Shown: positions 25,380 through 34,399 of the stretch, piece by piece | Position numbering within the stretch: the first letter of the stretch is position 1 | How the letters are laid out: each line of letters opens with the position of its first letter | Assembly (NCBI RefSeq): GCF_003046315.1 | Contig: NZ_PZZP01000001.1 | Coordinates: forward strand, 1,116,001 to 1,180,000 | Direction: 5' to 3' | Length of the DNA: 64,000 bases | Origin: Desmospora activa DSM 45169 | GTDB taxonomy: Bacteria; Bacillota; Bacilli; Thermoactinomycetales; DSM-45169 | The notes under the pieces: model-generated | The model's database searches: none | The model's input: the letters and a program-made list of their open reading frames with translations, nothing else | Told to the model about the DNA's origin: nothing | Made by a program: the position numbers and the translations under genes

Positions 25380-26390
25380 ATGAAAGAAGTGCGACATGTG
25401 AACCTAGGTTTAACGGATGAACAAGTGGTTGACATGTACCGGTATATGTTGTTGGCGCGCAAGATTGACGAACGGATGTGGCTGTTAAATCGTGCAGGCA
25501 AGATTCCTTTTGTTATCTCCTGCCAGGGACAGGAGGCGATTCAGGTAGGAGCGGCCTTTGCGCTGGATCGAGAAAGAGATTGGCTTTGTCCCTATTATCG
25601 CGATTTGGGTATGGTACTGGCGTTTGGTCAATCCGCGCGGGATCAGATGTTGTCCGCCTTTGCCAAAGCGGAGGATCCCAACAGTGGCGGTCGGCAGATG
25701 CCCGGCCACTACGGGGATAAACGTTTTCGCATTATTTCGGGCTCCTCTCCGGTAACGACGCAACTGTTGCACGCTGTCGGTGTAGGGCTGGCGGGGAAGA
25801 TGGAGAATAAAGACTTTGTCGTGTTTACATCTTTTGGTGAAGGGTCCAGCAATCAGGGGGATTTCCATGAAGGTTTAAACTTTGCTGGAGTCCATCGCTT
25901 GCCGGTGATTTTCCTTTGTGAAAACAATCAATATGCCATCTCCGTTCCGGTAGAGAAACAGTTGGCCGGTGGCAGTGTAGCTGCCCGCGGTCAAGGATAC
26001 GGCATGCCGGGGATTAAAGTGGACGGAAACGACCCGCTTGCCGTATTTCAAGCGGTGCGGGAAGCGGCTGACCGTGCCCGCAGGGGGGAAGGGCCTACGT
26101 TGATCGAAGCGGTTTCCTATCGCTTGGTTCCCCACTCCAGCGATGATGATGATCGTACTTATCGCGAAAAACAAGAGGTAGAGGAAGCACGTAAACACGA
26201 TCCGCTCCTACAATTCAAAAAATATCTCGAAGAGATCGGCATTCTGACGGATGCGCGGGAGAGTGCTCTTCTTCACGAAATCGGACAGATCGTTGATGAA
26301 GCGACGGAATACGCTGAACAGGCCCCTTATCCCGATGCCCAAGAAACATATACCTACGTGTATGGAGCGGAAGGAGGACAGCGCTTATGA
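25380..26390 (+). CDS. bkdAA: Branched-chain 2-oxoacid dehydrogenase E1 alpha
   Basis: With BkdAB this thiamin-diphosphate subunit decarboxylates the 2-oxoacids of leucine, valine and isoleucine. Visible are CQGQEAIQVGAAFAL, DWLCPYYRDLG, the ThDP motif GEGSSNQGDFHEGLNFAGVHRLPVIF-type segment (GSSNQGDFHEGLNFAG then CENNQYAISVP), and the phosphorylation-loop region RLVPHSSDDDDRTYR. 336 aa is typical. ATG 25380 has CGGAGGGA seven bases upstream. It overlaps bkdAB by 4 bases (ATGA), consistent with equimolar, coupled synthesis of the alpha2beta2 enzyme. Confidence 0.96.
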   Translation: MKEVRHVNLGLTDEQVVDMYRYMLLARKIDERMWLLNRAGKIPFVISCQGQEAIQVGAAFALDRERDWLCPYYRDLGMVLAFGQSARDQMLSAFAKAEDPNSGGRQMPGHYGDKRFRIISGSSPVTTQLLHAVGVGLAGKMENKDFVVFTSFGEGSSNQGDFHEGLNFAGVHRLPVIFLCENNQYAISVPVEKQLAGGSVAARGQGYGMPGIKVDGNDPLAVFQAVREAADRARRGEGPTLIEAVSYRLVPHSSDDDDRTYREKQEVEEARKHDPLLQFKKYLEEIGILTDARESALLHEIGQIVDEATEYAEQAPYPDAQETYTYVYGAEGGQRL

Positions 26391-27370
26391 CAGTGATCTC
26401 CTATATCGATGCGGTAACCCTCGCTCTGCGGGAAGAGATGGAACGAGATGAAAAGGTGTTTATCCTCGGTGAAGACGTGGGTGTACGCGGAGGGGTATTT
26501 CGGGCGACTGCCGGTCTGATCGAGGACTTTGGGGCGGAACGAGTGTTGGATACCCCTTTGACGGAATCGGCCATCGCCGGGGTGGCGATCGGTGCATCCA
26601 CTTATGGCATGCGACCGGTGGCAGAAATGCAGTTTGCCGATTTTATTATGCCGGCATTTAACCAGATTGTGAGTGAAGCGGCAAAGATGCGCTACCGTTC
26701 CAACAATAGCTGGCATTGTCCGCTGGTGATACGAGCCCCTTATGGCGGCGGAGTTCATGGTGCGCTTTATCATTCCCAAAGTGTAGAAAGCCTGTTTACA
26801 GGGGTTCCTGGACTGAAAATTGTGACGCCCGCCACTCCCTATGATGTTAAAGGTCTTTTAAAAAGCGCGATTCGCGATGATGATCCGGTTCTCTTTTTTG
26901 AACATAAGCGTTGCTATCGCTTGATTAAAGGGGAAGTGCCTGCGGAAGATTATACGGTGCCGATCGGTAAGGCGGAAGTGAAGCGGGAAGGAACCGATGT
27001 TACCGTCATCTCCTATGGGCTGACTCTTCACTTTGCCCTCAAGGCGGCGGAGGAGCTGGAGCAAGAAGGGATCAGTGTCCATGTGCTCGATTTACGTACC
27101 TTGATACCCCTAGATAAGGAAGCGATACTGGAAGCGGTGGCCCAAACTGGCAAGGTGTTGGTTATTCATGAAGATAATCAAACGGGGGGCTTTGGCGGAG
27201 AGATCGCGGCGCTCATTGCAGAAGAGGCGTTTTTTGAATTGGATGCTCCCGTTCGCCGTTTGTGTGGTCCCGATGTGCCGGCGATGCCGTACAGTCCGCC
27301 GCTGGAGAAAGAATTTATGCTTAATCCCGCCAAAGTGAAGGATGCCATCCGTGATTTAGCGGAGTTTTAA
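26387..27370 (+). CDS. bkdAB: Branched-chain 2-oxoacid dehydrogenase E1 beta
   Basis: The beta subunit of the Bkd E1 decarboxylase. The 327-aa chain shows FILGEDVGVRGGVFRAT (ThDP-activating Glu), LDTPLTESAIAGVAIGASTYGMRPVAEMQFADF, APYGGGVHGALYHSQSVES, and the C-terminal LRTLIPLDKEAI and VIHEDNQTGGFGGEIAA, all standard for E1 beta of 2-oxoacid dehydrogenases. Its ATG lies inside the end of bkdAA. Distinction from pyruvate dehydrogenase E1 beta rests mainly on the operon, which has ptb, bcd and buk. Confidence 0.96.
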   Translation: MTVISYIDAVTLALREEMERDEKVFILGEDVGVRGGVFRATAGLIEDFGAERVLDTPLTESAIAGVAIGASTYGMRPVAEMQFADFIMPAFNQIVSEAAKMRYRSNNSWHCPLVIRAPYGGGVHGALYHSQSVESLFTGVPGLKIVTPATPYDVKGLLKSAIRDDDPVLFFEHKRCYRLIKGEVPAEDYTVPIGKAEVKREGTDVTVISYGLTLHFALKAAEELEQEGISVHVLDLRTLIPLDKEAILEAVAQTGKVLVIHEDNQTGGFGGEIAALIAEEAFFELDAPVRRLCGPDVPAMPYSPPLEKEFMLNPAKVKDAIRDLAEF

Positions 27371-27388
27371 AGTGTGAGGAGGTCTAGA

Positions 27389-28699
27389 ATGGCCACGGAC
27401 ATAACCATGCCCCAACTGGGTGAAAGTGTGACCGAAGGAACGATTAGCAAATGGCTGAAACAGCCGGGCGATGCGGTCGCCAAATATGAACCACTGTGTG
27501 AAGTAGCGACAGATAAGGTAAATGCAGAAGTACCTTCCACCTTCGCTGGAACACTGACGGAGATCGTGGCGGAGGAGGGGGAGACGGTTGAAGTAGGTGC
27601 CATTATCTGCCGGATGGACGAAAGTGGGAAAGAGGCAGTTGCCGAGGAAGGATCTGTAGAGCAGCGAGAAGCGGCAAATGAAGAAGCTCCCTCGCAACCT
27701 GCCGTTGCCACCGCCACTGGAGGAAAAGAACCGGTTGGCGATGGCTCTATGAAAAAACGCTATTCCCCAGCGGTGTTGCGCCTGGCACAGGAGCACGATA
27801 TTGACCTGGAGCAGGTGAAAGGAAGCGGACGCGGGGGACGGATCACCCGCAAAGATATCCTACACATCATTGAACAGGGCGGGATCGCTGCCGTTGTAGA
27901 GTCTGCCGAGGATGAGAAACGGGAGAAAGTGTCGTCACCAACTTCAATCCTCGCCCCTAAAAAAGCAGCGAAAACCGAAGCCGAAACATCGATCTCCCTG
28001 GAAAGCGGGGATCAAGAAGTACCGCTCACCCCGATTCGCAAAACGATTGCACAGCGGATGGTAACCAGCAAACACGAAGCACCCCATGCCTGGACGATGA
28101 TGCAGGCTGATGTGACCGGATTGGTCAAGCTGCGTCAGAAGTTAAAGGATGCGTTTAAGCAACGGGAAGGCATCGCGCTAACCTATATGCCCTTTTTTAT
28201 TAAGGCTGTCGTGGACTCCCTCAAGGAGTTCCCGCGCCTCAATTCGGTTTGGGGCGGCGATAAAATCATCCTGAAAAAACGGATCAATATCTCGATTGCT
28301 GTTGCCACCGACGATGCACTGTATGTACCCGTTATTCACGATGCTGATGAAAAAAGCATTCTTGGATTGGCAAAAGCAGTGCAGCAGTTGGCAGATAAAG
28401 CACGAGCCGGTAAGCTGACGATGGACGATCTCACCGGCGGCACCTTTACCACTAATAATACCGGTTCTTTTGGTTCTATCGCTTCGCAGCCGATTATCAA
28501 TTATCCGCAAGCGGCGATTATCTCCATGGAATCGATCGTCAAGCAACCCGTGATCCGTGACGATATGATTGCGGTACGGGATTTGGTCAACCTATGTCTA
28601 TCCTTGGATCACCGTATCCTGGATGGTTTGATGGCGGGACACTTTCTGCAACGGGTCAAGCAGCGCCTGGAATCCTACGGACCTGATACGGAGATTTAA
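27389..28699 (+). CDS. bkdB: Branched-chain 2-oxoacid dehydrogenase E2 (dihydrolipoyl transacylase)
   Basis: The structural core of the Bkd complex. An N-terminal lipoyl domain has the lipoylated Lys43 in EVATDKVNAEV; an acidic/Ala-rich linker leads to a peripheral subunit-binding domain (YSPAVLRLAQEHDIDLEQV, GRGGRITRKDIL, near residues 125-165); another linker leads to the catalytic domain with TPIRKTIAQRMV and the active-site His near residue 407 in LSLDHRILDGLMAG. ATG 27389 is set by AGGAGG about 7 bases upstream; an in-frame GTG at 27374 is less likely. 436 aa. Last gene of the operon, followed by a strong terminator. Confidence 0.96.
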   Translation: MATDITMPQLGESVTEGTISKWLKQPGDAVAKYEPLCEVATDKVNAEVPSTFAGTLTEIVAEEGETVEVGAIICRMDESGKEAVAEEGSVEQREAANEEAPSQPAVATATGGKEPVGDGSMKKRYSPAVLRLAQEHDIDLEQVKGSGRGGRITRKDILHIIEQGGIAAVVESAEDEKREKVSSPTSILAPKKAAKTEAETSISLESGDQEVPLTPIRKTIAQRMVTSKHEAPHAWTMMQADVTGLVKLRQKLKDAFKQREGIALTYMPFFIKAVVDSLKEFPRLNSVWGGDKIILKKRINISIAVATDDALYVPVIHDADEKSILGLAKAVQQLADKARAGKLTMDDLTGGTFTTNNTGSFGSIASQPIINYPQAAIISMESIVKQPVIRDDMIAVRDLVNLCLSLDHRILDGLMAGHFLQRVKQRLESYGPDTEI

Positions 28700-28715
28700 C
28701 TTTCACCTAAACAAA

Positions 28716-28747
28716 AGCCCTGCCGATTCGGCGGGGTTTTTGTTTTT
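28716..28747 (+). terminator. Terminator of the bkd operon
   Basis: CCCTGCCG / CGGCGGGG (one T-G pair), loop att, then tttttgtttttt. A near copy follows 125 bases downstream. Confidence 0.85.
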
Positions 28748-28841
28748 TGTATCAGCGATCTGCTAAAAAGTCTCTCTTATTACCTCTGTATCGCGGCAGA
28801 AGCTTTCGCCCTCTAATCGCCAGTGTGTTACCATTAATTGA

Positions 28842-28868
28842 ACCCTGCCGATACAGCGGGGTTTTTAT
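28842..28868 (+). terminator. Second, near-identical terminator before gntK
   Basis: CCCTGC / GCGGGG hairpin with TTTTT tail. The string CCCTGCCGAT and the GCGGGGTTTTT end match the first terminator, so this looks like a short duplication. Confidence 0.65.
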
Positions 28869-28941
28869 GTATTCGGTGTTAAAATGAAAGAATAGCAGGT
28901 AAGCGATAAGAAAGGTTTATTCCTTCGAGGTGGGGGTTGTC

Positions 28942-30495
28942 ATGAGAGAGACAGAGGTCGTCATTGGACTGGACATTGGAACAACCAGCACAAAGGCGGT
29001 GGTGTTTGGGCCGCGAGGGGTGATTCGCGCTACACATGAGATCGGCTACACCATTCATCATCCACATCCCACTTGGGCGGAGCAAGATCCAGATGTGATT
29101 GTTGATGCCGCCATTGATGCCATTCGTTATGCGTTGCTTCAATCAGCTGCACAAGCAAAGGATGTACTCGCCGTGGGAATCAGTTCGGCTATGCACTCGC
29201 TCATTGCGGTGGACGCTGACGGCCGCCCCTTGACAAAAAGCATCATCTGGGCAGATAACCGCAGTATGGAACAAGCAAACCATATTCGTCATCATTTGGA
29301 TGGACATCAGATTTATCGGCGTACAGGCACCCCGATTCATCCCATGTCGCCTTTGCCCAAACTGATGTGGCTCAAGGAGAAGAGTCCCGAAGTTTTCAAT
29401 AAAGCGGCCAAATTTATCTCCATCAAGGAATATCTGCTGTATCAGTTTTTTCACCGCTATGTGATCGATTATTCTCTCGCTTCAGCTACGGGATTGTTTA
29501 ATCTGCGTGAACGTCGCTGGGATCGAGAAGTGCTGCAACTCTTGGGATTAGAGGAAAGTCAACTTTCAGAGCCGGTACCTACGGTTTATTGTTTAACCCA
29601 GTTAGAGACGACGATTGCCGCTCGTATTGGTATCCATCCGGAAACGCCATTTATCGTTGGCGCCAGTGACGGAGTGCTGGCCAACCTTGGCGTAGGAGCG
29701 ATACAACAGGGGGAAATGGCCATCACCATCGGCACCAGCGGAGCGATCCGTACGGTAGTGCCATCACCCAAAACCGATGAAAAAGGGCGTACCTTTTGCT
29801 ACGCCTTGACGGACCAGCACTGGGTGGTAGGGGGGCCGACCAATAACGGCGGTATGATGTTGCGGTGGTTGCGGGATGAATTTGCGGCACCGGAAATGGA
29901 AGTGGCCAAACGGTTGGGAGTCGATGCCTATGAATTGATGATCCAATACGCGGAAAATGTGCCAGCCGGATCGGATGGGTTGTTGTTTTTGCCCTTTTTG
30001 ACAGGAGAGCGAGCCCCTTACTGGAATCCCAACGCCCGTGGCACCTTTTTTGGAATCAGTATTCATCATAAGCGGGAGCATTTTATTCGTGCTGTCTTGG
30101 AAGGCGTCATCTTTAGTGTTTTCTCTGTTGGAGTGGTTTTGCGGGAGTTGACCGGTGAGATCAAGGATGTACGCGCTTCCGGCGGTTTTGCTCGCTCAGC
30201 GGTGTGGAGGCAGATTTTAGCCGATGTGATGGGGCGGGAAATTATGGTACCTGTAAGCCATGAAGCATCTGCTTTAGGGGCCGCCACCTTGGCGTTATAC
30301 GGTGTAGGTAAGATTGAACGCTTGGAACAGGTAAACGAGTGGATCAACATTTCACACCGACATCAACCCAATCAACAAAACAGCGAGATCTATTTAGAAA
30401 TGTTTTATCTGTACAGTCGTCTATATGAAAAATTGAAAGATGAATTTGAGGTTGCCGCCAAACTGCGTCTGCGGGGAGAATGGGAAGGGGTATGA
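28942..30495 (+). CDS. gntK: Gluconokinase (FGGY family)
   Basis: A 517-aa sugar kinase. The phosphate-1 motif VIGLDIGTTSTKAVVF opens the protein; GISSAMHSLIAVD, IIWADNRSMEQA and SPLPKLMWLKE are typical of bacterial gluconate kinases; the C-terminal half has ITIGTSGAIRTV, VGGPTNNGGMMLRWL, FLPFLTGERAPYWNPNARG and ASGGFARSAVWRQI (adenosine motif). ATG 28942 is preferred over GTG 28930 because GAGGTGG lies 8 bases upstream. No gntR, gntP or gnd is adjacent, so substrate assignment rests on sequence type; xylulose or another sugar acid remains possible. Monocistronic, ending at a bidirectional hairpin. Confidence 0.86.
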   Translation: MRETEVVIGLDIGTTSTKAVVFGPRGVIRATHEIGYTIHHPHPTWAEQDPDVIVDAAIDAIRYALLQSAAQAKDVLAVGISSAMHSLIAVDADGRPLTKSIIWADNRSMEQANHIRHHLDGHQIYRRTGTPIHPMSPLPKLMWLKEKSPEVFNKAAKFISIKEYLLYQFFHRYVIDYSLASATGLFNLRERRWDREVLQLLGLEESQLSEPVPTVYCLTQLETTIAARIGIHPETPFIVGASDGVLANLGVGAIQQGEMAITIGTSGAIRTVVPSPKTDEKGRTFCYALTDQHWVVGGPTNNGGMMLRWLRDEFAAPEMEVAKRLGVDAYELMIQYAENVPAGSDGLLFLPFLTGERAPYWNPNARGTFFGISIHHKREHFIRAVLEGVIFSVFSVGVVLRELTGEIKDVRASGGFARSAVWRQILADVMGREIMVPVSHEASALGAATLALYGVGKIERLEQVNEWINISHRHQPNQQNSEIYLEMFYLYSRLYEKLKDEFEVAAKLRLRGEWEGV

Positions 30496-30526
30496 TGAAA
30501 AAAGCCAATGGTTTTCCATTGGCTTA
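30496..30526 (-). terminator. Terminator of the dioxygenase gene, overlapping the gntK end
   Basis: AAGCCAATGG (30502-30511) / CCATTGGCTT (30516-30525), loop tttt; on the minus strand it is followed by TTTTTT. It begins right after the gntK stop and so may serve both convergent genes. Confidence 0.75.
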
Positions 30527-30535
30527 CGCTATTCC

Positions 30536-31510
30536 TCAATCGGATGCCTTTGTATCGAGGGGGCGCAACTTCGCTTCGATGCTGGCTCGGTGCGGCTCCA
30601 AAAACGGCGGCAATGCCAACTTCTCGCCTAGGTGTTCCGGATCTTCGTCGGTGGCAAATCCGGGTCCGTCGGTGGCCAGCTCAAATAGAATGCCGTTGGG
30701 TTCACGGAAGTAGATGGAGCGAAAATAGAAGCGATCAACGGGTCCCGAGGTGCGAAAACCTGCTGTTTCTATACGACGGAGCCATTCGTTATATTCGGTT
30801 ACGTTAGGCACCCGGAAGGCGACATGATGCACCCCGCCACGTCCCAAGCGCTCGTGGGGAAGGTCGGTGCGCTCCTCCACATGTACTTCCGCTCCTGTTC
30901 CGCCTGCACCGGTGGCATAGACGAGAATATCCGGTTGAGAAGAGTGAGGGGAGGGGTATTGGTTCACCAAGCGAAATCCTAACACTTCCGTTAACACCCG
31001 TGTCGTCATTTCAGCGTTACTTACCGTTAAAGTGACCGGGCCCAAACCGCGAATCCCGTATTTGGAGGGAACCGGGCTTTCTTCCCACGGTGTGCTGTCG
31101 ATGATTTGGTTGTCGTCATCGGGAACCAGAATCAAGCGCTGTCCTTCAAAATCGCGAAAGGCGAGGGTATCACGGCCGGCGCGGGATTGGATGGTATCGT
31201 GCTCCACACCGTGTTCCTCCAACCGCTCTTTCCAATATTGGAGCGCTTCTCGGTCGGGAACCCGCAGAGAGATAGCGGAAATGCTGCTCACACCAGGCCG
31301 GGTTTGGCCCGCATGAGGAAGATCAAAAAAGGTGAGCTCTGTTCCCGGATTGCCGATTTCATCACCGTAAAACAGATGGTAAGAAGAGGTATCATCCTGA
31401 TTAACTGTCTTTTTCACCAGACGCAGGCCCATTGTGTTTGTATAAAAGTCATAGTTTCTCGGCGCATTGGCGGTAAGTGCCGATACATGGTGAATCCCTG
31501 TCAGTTCCAT
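30536..31510 (-). CDS. Ring-cleaving dioxygenase of the VOC superfamily (MhqO-like)
   Basis: A 324-aa protein of two tandem VOC modules. The first opens with LTGIHHVSALTANAPRNYDFYTNTMGLRLVKKTVNQDD, the second with GLGPVTLTVSNAEMTTRVLTEVLGFRL; metal ligands are the early His (GIHHV), the His of GRGGVHHVAFRV and the Glu of GILFELATDGPGF. This pattern is typical of the MhqA/MhqO group, which in B. subtilis is induced by quinones and catechols and opens hydroquinone thiol adducts or rings. The start is at 31510, with GAGGTGAAG upstream on the minus strand. Its upstream region has a good promoter and a TTACT...AGTAA dyad. The neighbouring quinone oxidoreductase is divergently oriented. Confidence 0.88.
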   Translation of the reverse strand: MELTGIHHVSALTANAPRNYDFYTNTMGLRLVKKTVNQDDTSSYHLFYGDEIGNPGTELTFFDLPHAGQTRPGVSSISAISLRVPDREALQYWKERLEEHGVEHDTIQSRAGRDTLAFRDFEGQRLILVPDDDNQIIDSTPWEESPVPSKYGIRGLGPVTLTVSNAEMTTRVLTEVLGFRLVNQYPSPHSSQPDILVYATGAGGTGAEVHVEERTDLPHERLGRGGVHHVAFRVPNVTEYNEWLRRIETAGFRTSGPVDRFYFRSIYFREPNGILFELATDGPGFATDEDPEHLGEKLALPPFLEPHRASIEAKLRPLDTKASD

Positions 31511-31572
31511 TTTTCTTCACCTCGCGATTAGTTTCACTCACATCTGTTGTCTGTAAACGAGTTGAACCATAC

Positions 31573-31589
31573 TTACTTTTTTATAGTAA
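31573..31589. promoter_or_regulatory. Inverted repeat operator candidate for the dioxygenase gene
   Basis: TTACT-N7-AGTAA just downstream of the predicted start of the minus-strand transcript. It resembles the TACTA/TAGTA-type boxes bound by quinone-sensing DUF24 (YodB/CatR) repressors. Placement would block initiation. No regulator gene is in the window, so this is a hypothesis. Confidence 0.4.
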
Positions 31590-31601
31590 CTTGCTGTTTT
31601 G

Positions 31602-31630
31602 ATTGTAACATAAACCTAGTTTTTTTGTAA
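31602..31630 (-). promoter_or_regulatory. Promoter candidate of the dioxygenase gene
   Basis: On the minus strand a TACAAT -10 (31602-31607) lies 17 bases from TTACAA (31625-31630) as a weak -35. The candidate operator follows the start site immediately. Confidence 0.45.
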
Positions 31631-31871
31631 CCCTCATTATTAGGGGGCATTCTTGCTCTGGTTTTGTTGATCCGAATAATGGAAATAGCAACTCAAACCG
31701 TTTATCGTTTTTTTAACCACAACCTTAGAATGAAAGTTTGTTCCGTTCAGTTTTGTCTAACACTTCAGCAAAAATCCCTCCTGCCGTTGGCTTTGGTAAT
31801 CATTTCGGTTATCGTAAAAGTGTAAGCACTTACGGAAAGCTACAACCAAAATTCGGAGGTGGAAGAGGCAG

Positions 31872-32864
31872 ATGAAAGCGCAAGTGATCCATGAACATGG
31901 TGGTCCCGATGGTTTTCGGACGGAGGAAGTGGCACGACCGAAAGCGGGGTCGGGTCAGGTTTTGGTTCGTAATCTTGCAACCAGTGTCAATCCAATCGAT
32001 GTAAAAATCCGTAGCGGTGCGGTAAAAGGGGTTCTAGGGGAACATTTTCCCTTGGTGCTGCACAGCGATGTAGCCGGTGTAGTAGAAGAAGTGGGAGAAG
32101 GGGTAGAAGGGTTTTCTCCCGGTGATGAGGTAGTAGCCTATGTAGCCACCGGCGGTGCCTTGGCTGATTATGTAGCCGTCGACGCGTCCTTGCTCGCACC
32201 AAAGCCTTCAACCTTATCCTTTGCCGAGGCGGCGGCTTTGCCACTGGTGGGCATTACTGCATGGGAAGCGCTGGTGGACCGGGCGAAAGTGCTACCGGAT
32301 CAACAGGTGTTGATTCACGCCGCTACCGGTGGCGTGGGACATATCGCGATTCAACTGGCCAAAGCGTTCGATGCACATGTGTCCGCTACCGGCTCATCGG
32401 AGGAAAAGCTGGCTGTTGCTCGACGGTTAGGTGCGGATGAAGGCATCAACTACCGAGTTGAATCCGTTGAGGACTATGTGAATCGATTGACCGACGGCAA
32501 CGGATTTGATGTGGTGTTTGACACTGTTGGTGGAGAAAATTTGGACCGCTCCTTTCAAGCAGCCAAACCACAGGGAACGGTGGCGGCGATCGCAGCCCGT
32601 TCCACCCATGATTTATCACCGCTTCATGGGAAGGCACTCACCTTGCATGTGATCTTTATCCTTCTGACACAGCGTACCGCAGCCGGTAGATCCCATCATG
32701 GGCAAATCATGCGGGAGATTGTTCGCTTGGTGGAGGAGGGCAAATTGACTCCACTGTTGGATGAACACCGTTTTAGATTTGAAGAAGTGGGAGAGGCTCA
32801 CCGTCGTCTGGAGTCAGGGCAAGCGCTGGGAAAAGTGGTATTGGAAAACGAACGGATGGTGTGA
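31872..32864 (+). CDS. Zinc-free medium-chain NADPH:quinone oxidoreductase
   Basis: A 330-aa MDR superfamily protein. It begins MKAQVIHEHGGPDGFRTEEV, has the GroES-like domain with LVRNLATSVNPIDVKIRSG and HSDVAGVVEEVGEGV, and the nucleotide-binding loop LIHAATGGVGHIAIQLAKAF. The structural and catalytic zinc cysteines of alcohol dehydrogenases are absent, as in quinone oxidoreductases. CGGAGGTGGAAG precedes ATG 31872. Divergent from a hydroquinone dioxygenase, so a shared role in quinone or electrophile detoxification is plausible, though only by context. A terminator follows. Confidence 0.88.
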   Translation: MKAQVIHEHGGPDGFRTEEVARPKAGSGQVLVRNLATSVNPIDVKIRSGAVKGVLGEHFPLVLHSDVAGVVEEVGEGVEGFSPGDEVVAYVATGGALADYVAVDASLLAPKPSTLSFAEAAALPLVGITAWEALVDRAKVLPDQQVLIHAATGGVGHIAIQLAKAFDAHVSATGSSEEKLAVARRLGADEGINYRVESVEDYVNRLTDGNGFDVVFDTVGGENLDRSFQAAKPQGTVAAIAARSTHDLSPLHGKALTLHVIFILLTQRTAAGRSHHGQIMREIVRLVEEGKLTPLLDEHRFRFEEVGEAHRRLESGQALGKVVLENERMV

Positions 32865-32867
32865 ACG

Positions 32868-32905
32868 AAAAAGCGGGTACCTGTGAGGGTATCCGCTTTT
32901 TTGAT
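32868..32905 (+). terminator. Terminator after the oxidoreductase
   Basis: AAAGCGGGTACC / GGTATCCGCTTT, loop tgtgag, followed by T-rich sequence. Confidence 0.8.
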
Positions 32906-32948
32906 TTAGTATGGTACATGGGGATTTGGATTTTTAACCTTGATAATC

Positions 32949-33587
32949 TTATGTTTTGGAGGGGCTCGCAAAGGCGGAGAATACCCCTAGAACAATATAA
33001 AAATAACCCGTTATCCGATTCTGTAACGTTGAACTCCCTTTCCTACCCAGAATCCGCTTTCTAATACTTACTGCAAGAACTGCATACAGTCCATCACTAA
33101 TAAAAGCTAGGATAATAAAGATCGTTCCTAAAAGCAAAAATTGTACTGTGACTGATCCAGCAGAAGGGGATATGAATTGCGGTAAGAAGGCTAAAAAAAA
33201 GAGTGCTGTCTTCGGATTCAATACTTCTACGAGCGCTGATTGGTAAAAAATCTTTAATAATTTTTTGCGAGGGGCTTTTGGAATTTCTGAAGTCGTTCGA
33301 TCAGATGTAGAAAATAAAGTCTTACACCCCAAATAGATAAGATAGGCAGCACCCAAATATTTAACGATATGAAAGGCTGTTGCTGATGTCATAAGGATCG
33401 CAGAAACTCCAATTGCTCCGGCTAAAACGTGAACAGAACCTCCAAGAGATACACCAAGAACGGATACCAGGCCCGCTTTCTTCCCTTGATCGATACTTCT
33501 TGCCATAATATAGAACACAGCAGGTCCAGGTATTATTAACAATGTAGTAGCAGCAATTACAAATAGCCAAATGGTTGAAAACTCCAT
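32949..33587 (-). CDS. LysE/RhtB family amino-acid exporter
   Basis: A 212-aa polytopic membrane protein with six predicted hydrophobic segments. The N-terminal TTLLIIPGPAVFYIMARSIDQGKKAGLVSVLGVSLG carries the LysE family PGP motif and the GxxxGxxxxxG helix; the central SALVEVLNPKTALFFLAFLPQFI is the second signature. These proteins export amino acids or derivatives such as threonine, homoserine lactone or lysine; the substrate is unknown here. Base composition is AT-rich like the next two genes (PaiB-like and MocR) and unlike the rest of the window. ATG at 33587 has AAGGAG upstream on the minus strand. Confidence 0.9.
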   Translation of the reverse strand: MEFSTIWLFVIAATTLLIIPGPAVFYIMARSIDQGKKAGLVSVLGVSLGGSVHVLAGAIGVSAILMTSATAFHIVKYLGAAYLIYLGCKTLFSTSDRTTSEIPKAPRKKLLKIFYQSALVEVLNPKTALFFLAFLPQFISPSAGSVTVQFLLLGTIFIILAFISDGLYAVLAVSIRKRILGRKGSSTLQNRITGYFYIVLGVFSAFASPSKT

Positions 33588-33657
33588 AAAATGAAACTCC
33601 TTGTTGTATTTTTACACATGATTGAATTGGGCTTCTCCTTGATTGGTGAAAGCAAGG

Positions 33658-34275
33658 TTACACTTTATGTTTAAGGTTCGCTTTCATCAAGGAGGCAATT
33701 TGTTGCTCATTTGGAGATGGAATCTGTTCCAACTGTTTTATAATGAGCGTTTGTCTGTGTAAGGAATGGTTTTGACTTACCTTCTCTTTTCCTTCAATCC
33801 GATCGATTTTTATTTTGAATCCTTGGACGCCTTTGTTCATACCAACGAGAAATTTAGCATCTACATCCTGCAACCTATATGAACTATCAGGAGCTTCATA
33901 TTTCGATACCATATCATTCAAGGAATTCATTAACTCGTGTTCATCCTCGATTAGCTCTACTTCTCCGTAAACATGAACGGTCACATAATTCCACGTTGGC
34001 ACTGCTTGATTGGTCTCATACCAAGAGGGAGAGATATAACAATGAGGACCATGGAAAACAGTTAAGACTGTCTGGTTTTGAATATCCTTCCACTGCGGGT
34101 TCGGACGGGCAAAATGGCCGTACAAATAGGTTTTCTCCTTATTCAACATCAGAGGTAAATGTGTAGCGAAGGGCATTCCTTTATGCATGGAAAACAATGT
34201 TGCAAAGCTGTTCTCCTGTATGACATTGTAGGCAGCAGTTATTTCTTTCATCGTAAAATGTTCCGGGGTATACAT
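33658..34275 (-). CDS. PaiB-like FMN-binding negative transcriptional regulator
   Basis: A 205-aa flavin-reductase-fold protein of the PaiB/FMN_bind_2 family: [20 protein letters not shown] at the start, [58 protein letters not shown], and the late [28 protein letters not shown] are all family marks. In B. subtilis PaiB was named as a repressor of sporulation and degradative enzymes; related proteins bind FMN. ATG 34275 is used because GAGGAGAT lies 6 bases upstream; five residues more are open. It is divergent from the MocR regulator, 124 bases away. Confidence 0.9.
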   Translation of the reverse strand: MYTPEHFTMKEITAAYNVIQENSFATLFSMHKGMPFATHLPLMLNKEKTYLYGHFARPNPQWKDIQNQTVLTVFHGPHCYISPSWYETNQAVPTWNYVTVHVYGEVELIEDEHELMNSLNDMVSKYEAPDSSYRLQDVDAKFLVGMNKGVQGFKIKIDRIEGKEKVSQNHSLHRQTLIIKQLEQIPSPNEQQIASLMKANLKHKV

Positions 34276-34399
34276 TTGAAATCTCCTCAATCCAACTTTC
34301 TTACTTACAACAGATATCCTTTATACGGTATGATATATTTCAAACTGACATCATAAAAGGTACAATAATAAACAAATATACATGTCAGAAGGGGTGCAA

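Larger units (their letters stand above)
31511..31871. other. 361-base divergent intergenic region
   Basis: Between the dioxygenase (-) and the oxidoreductase (+). It is AT-rich. Besides the minus-strand promoter and operator candidate, it holds a dyad AAGTG-taag-CACTT (31818-31831, extended by CGT/ACG) about 40 bases before the oxidoreductase start. This may be a second operator. No small gene was recognised. Confidence 0.5.
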
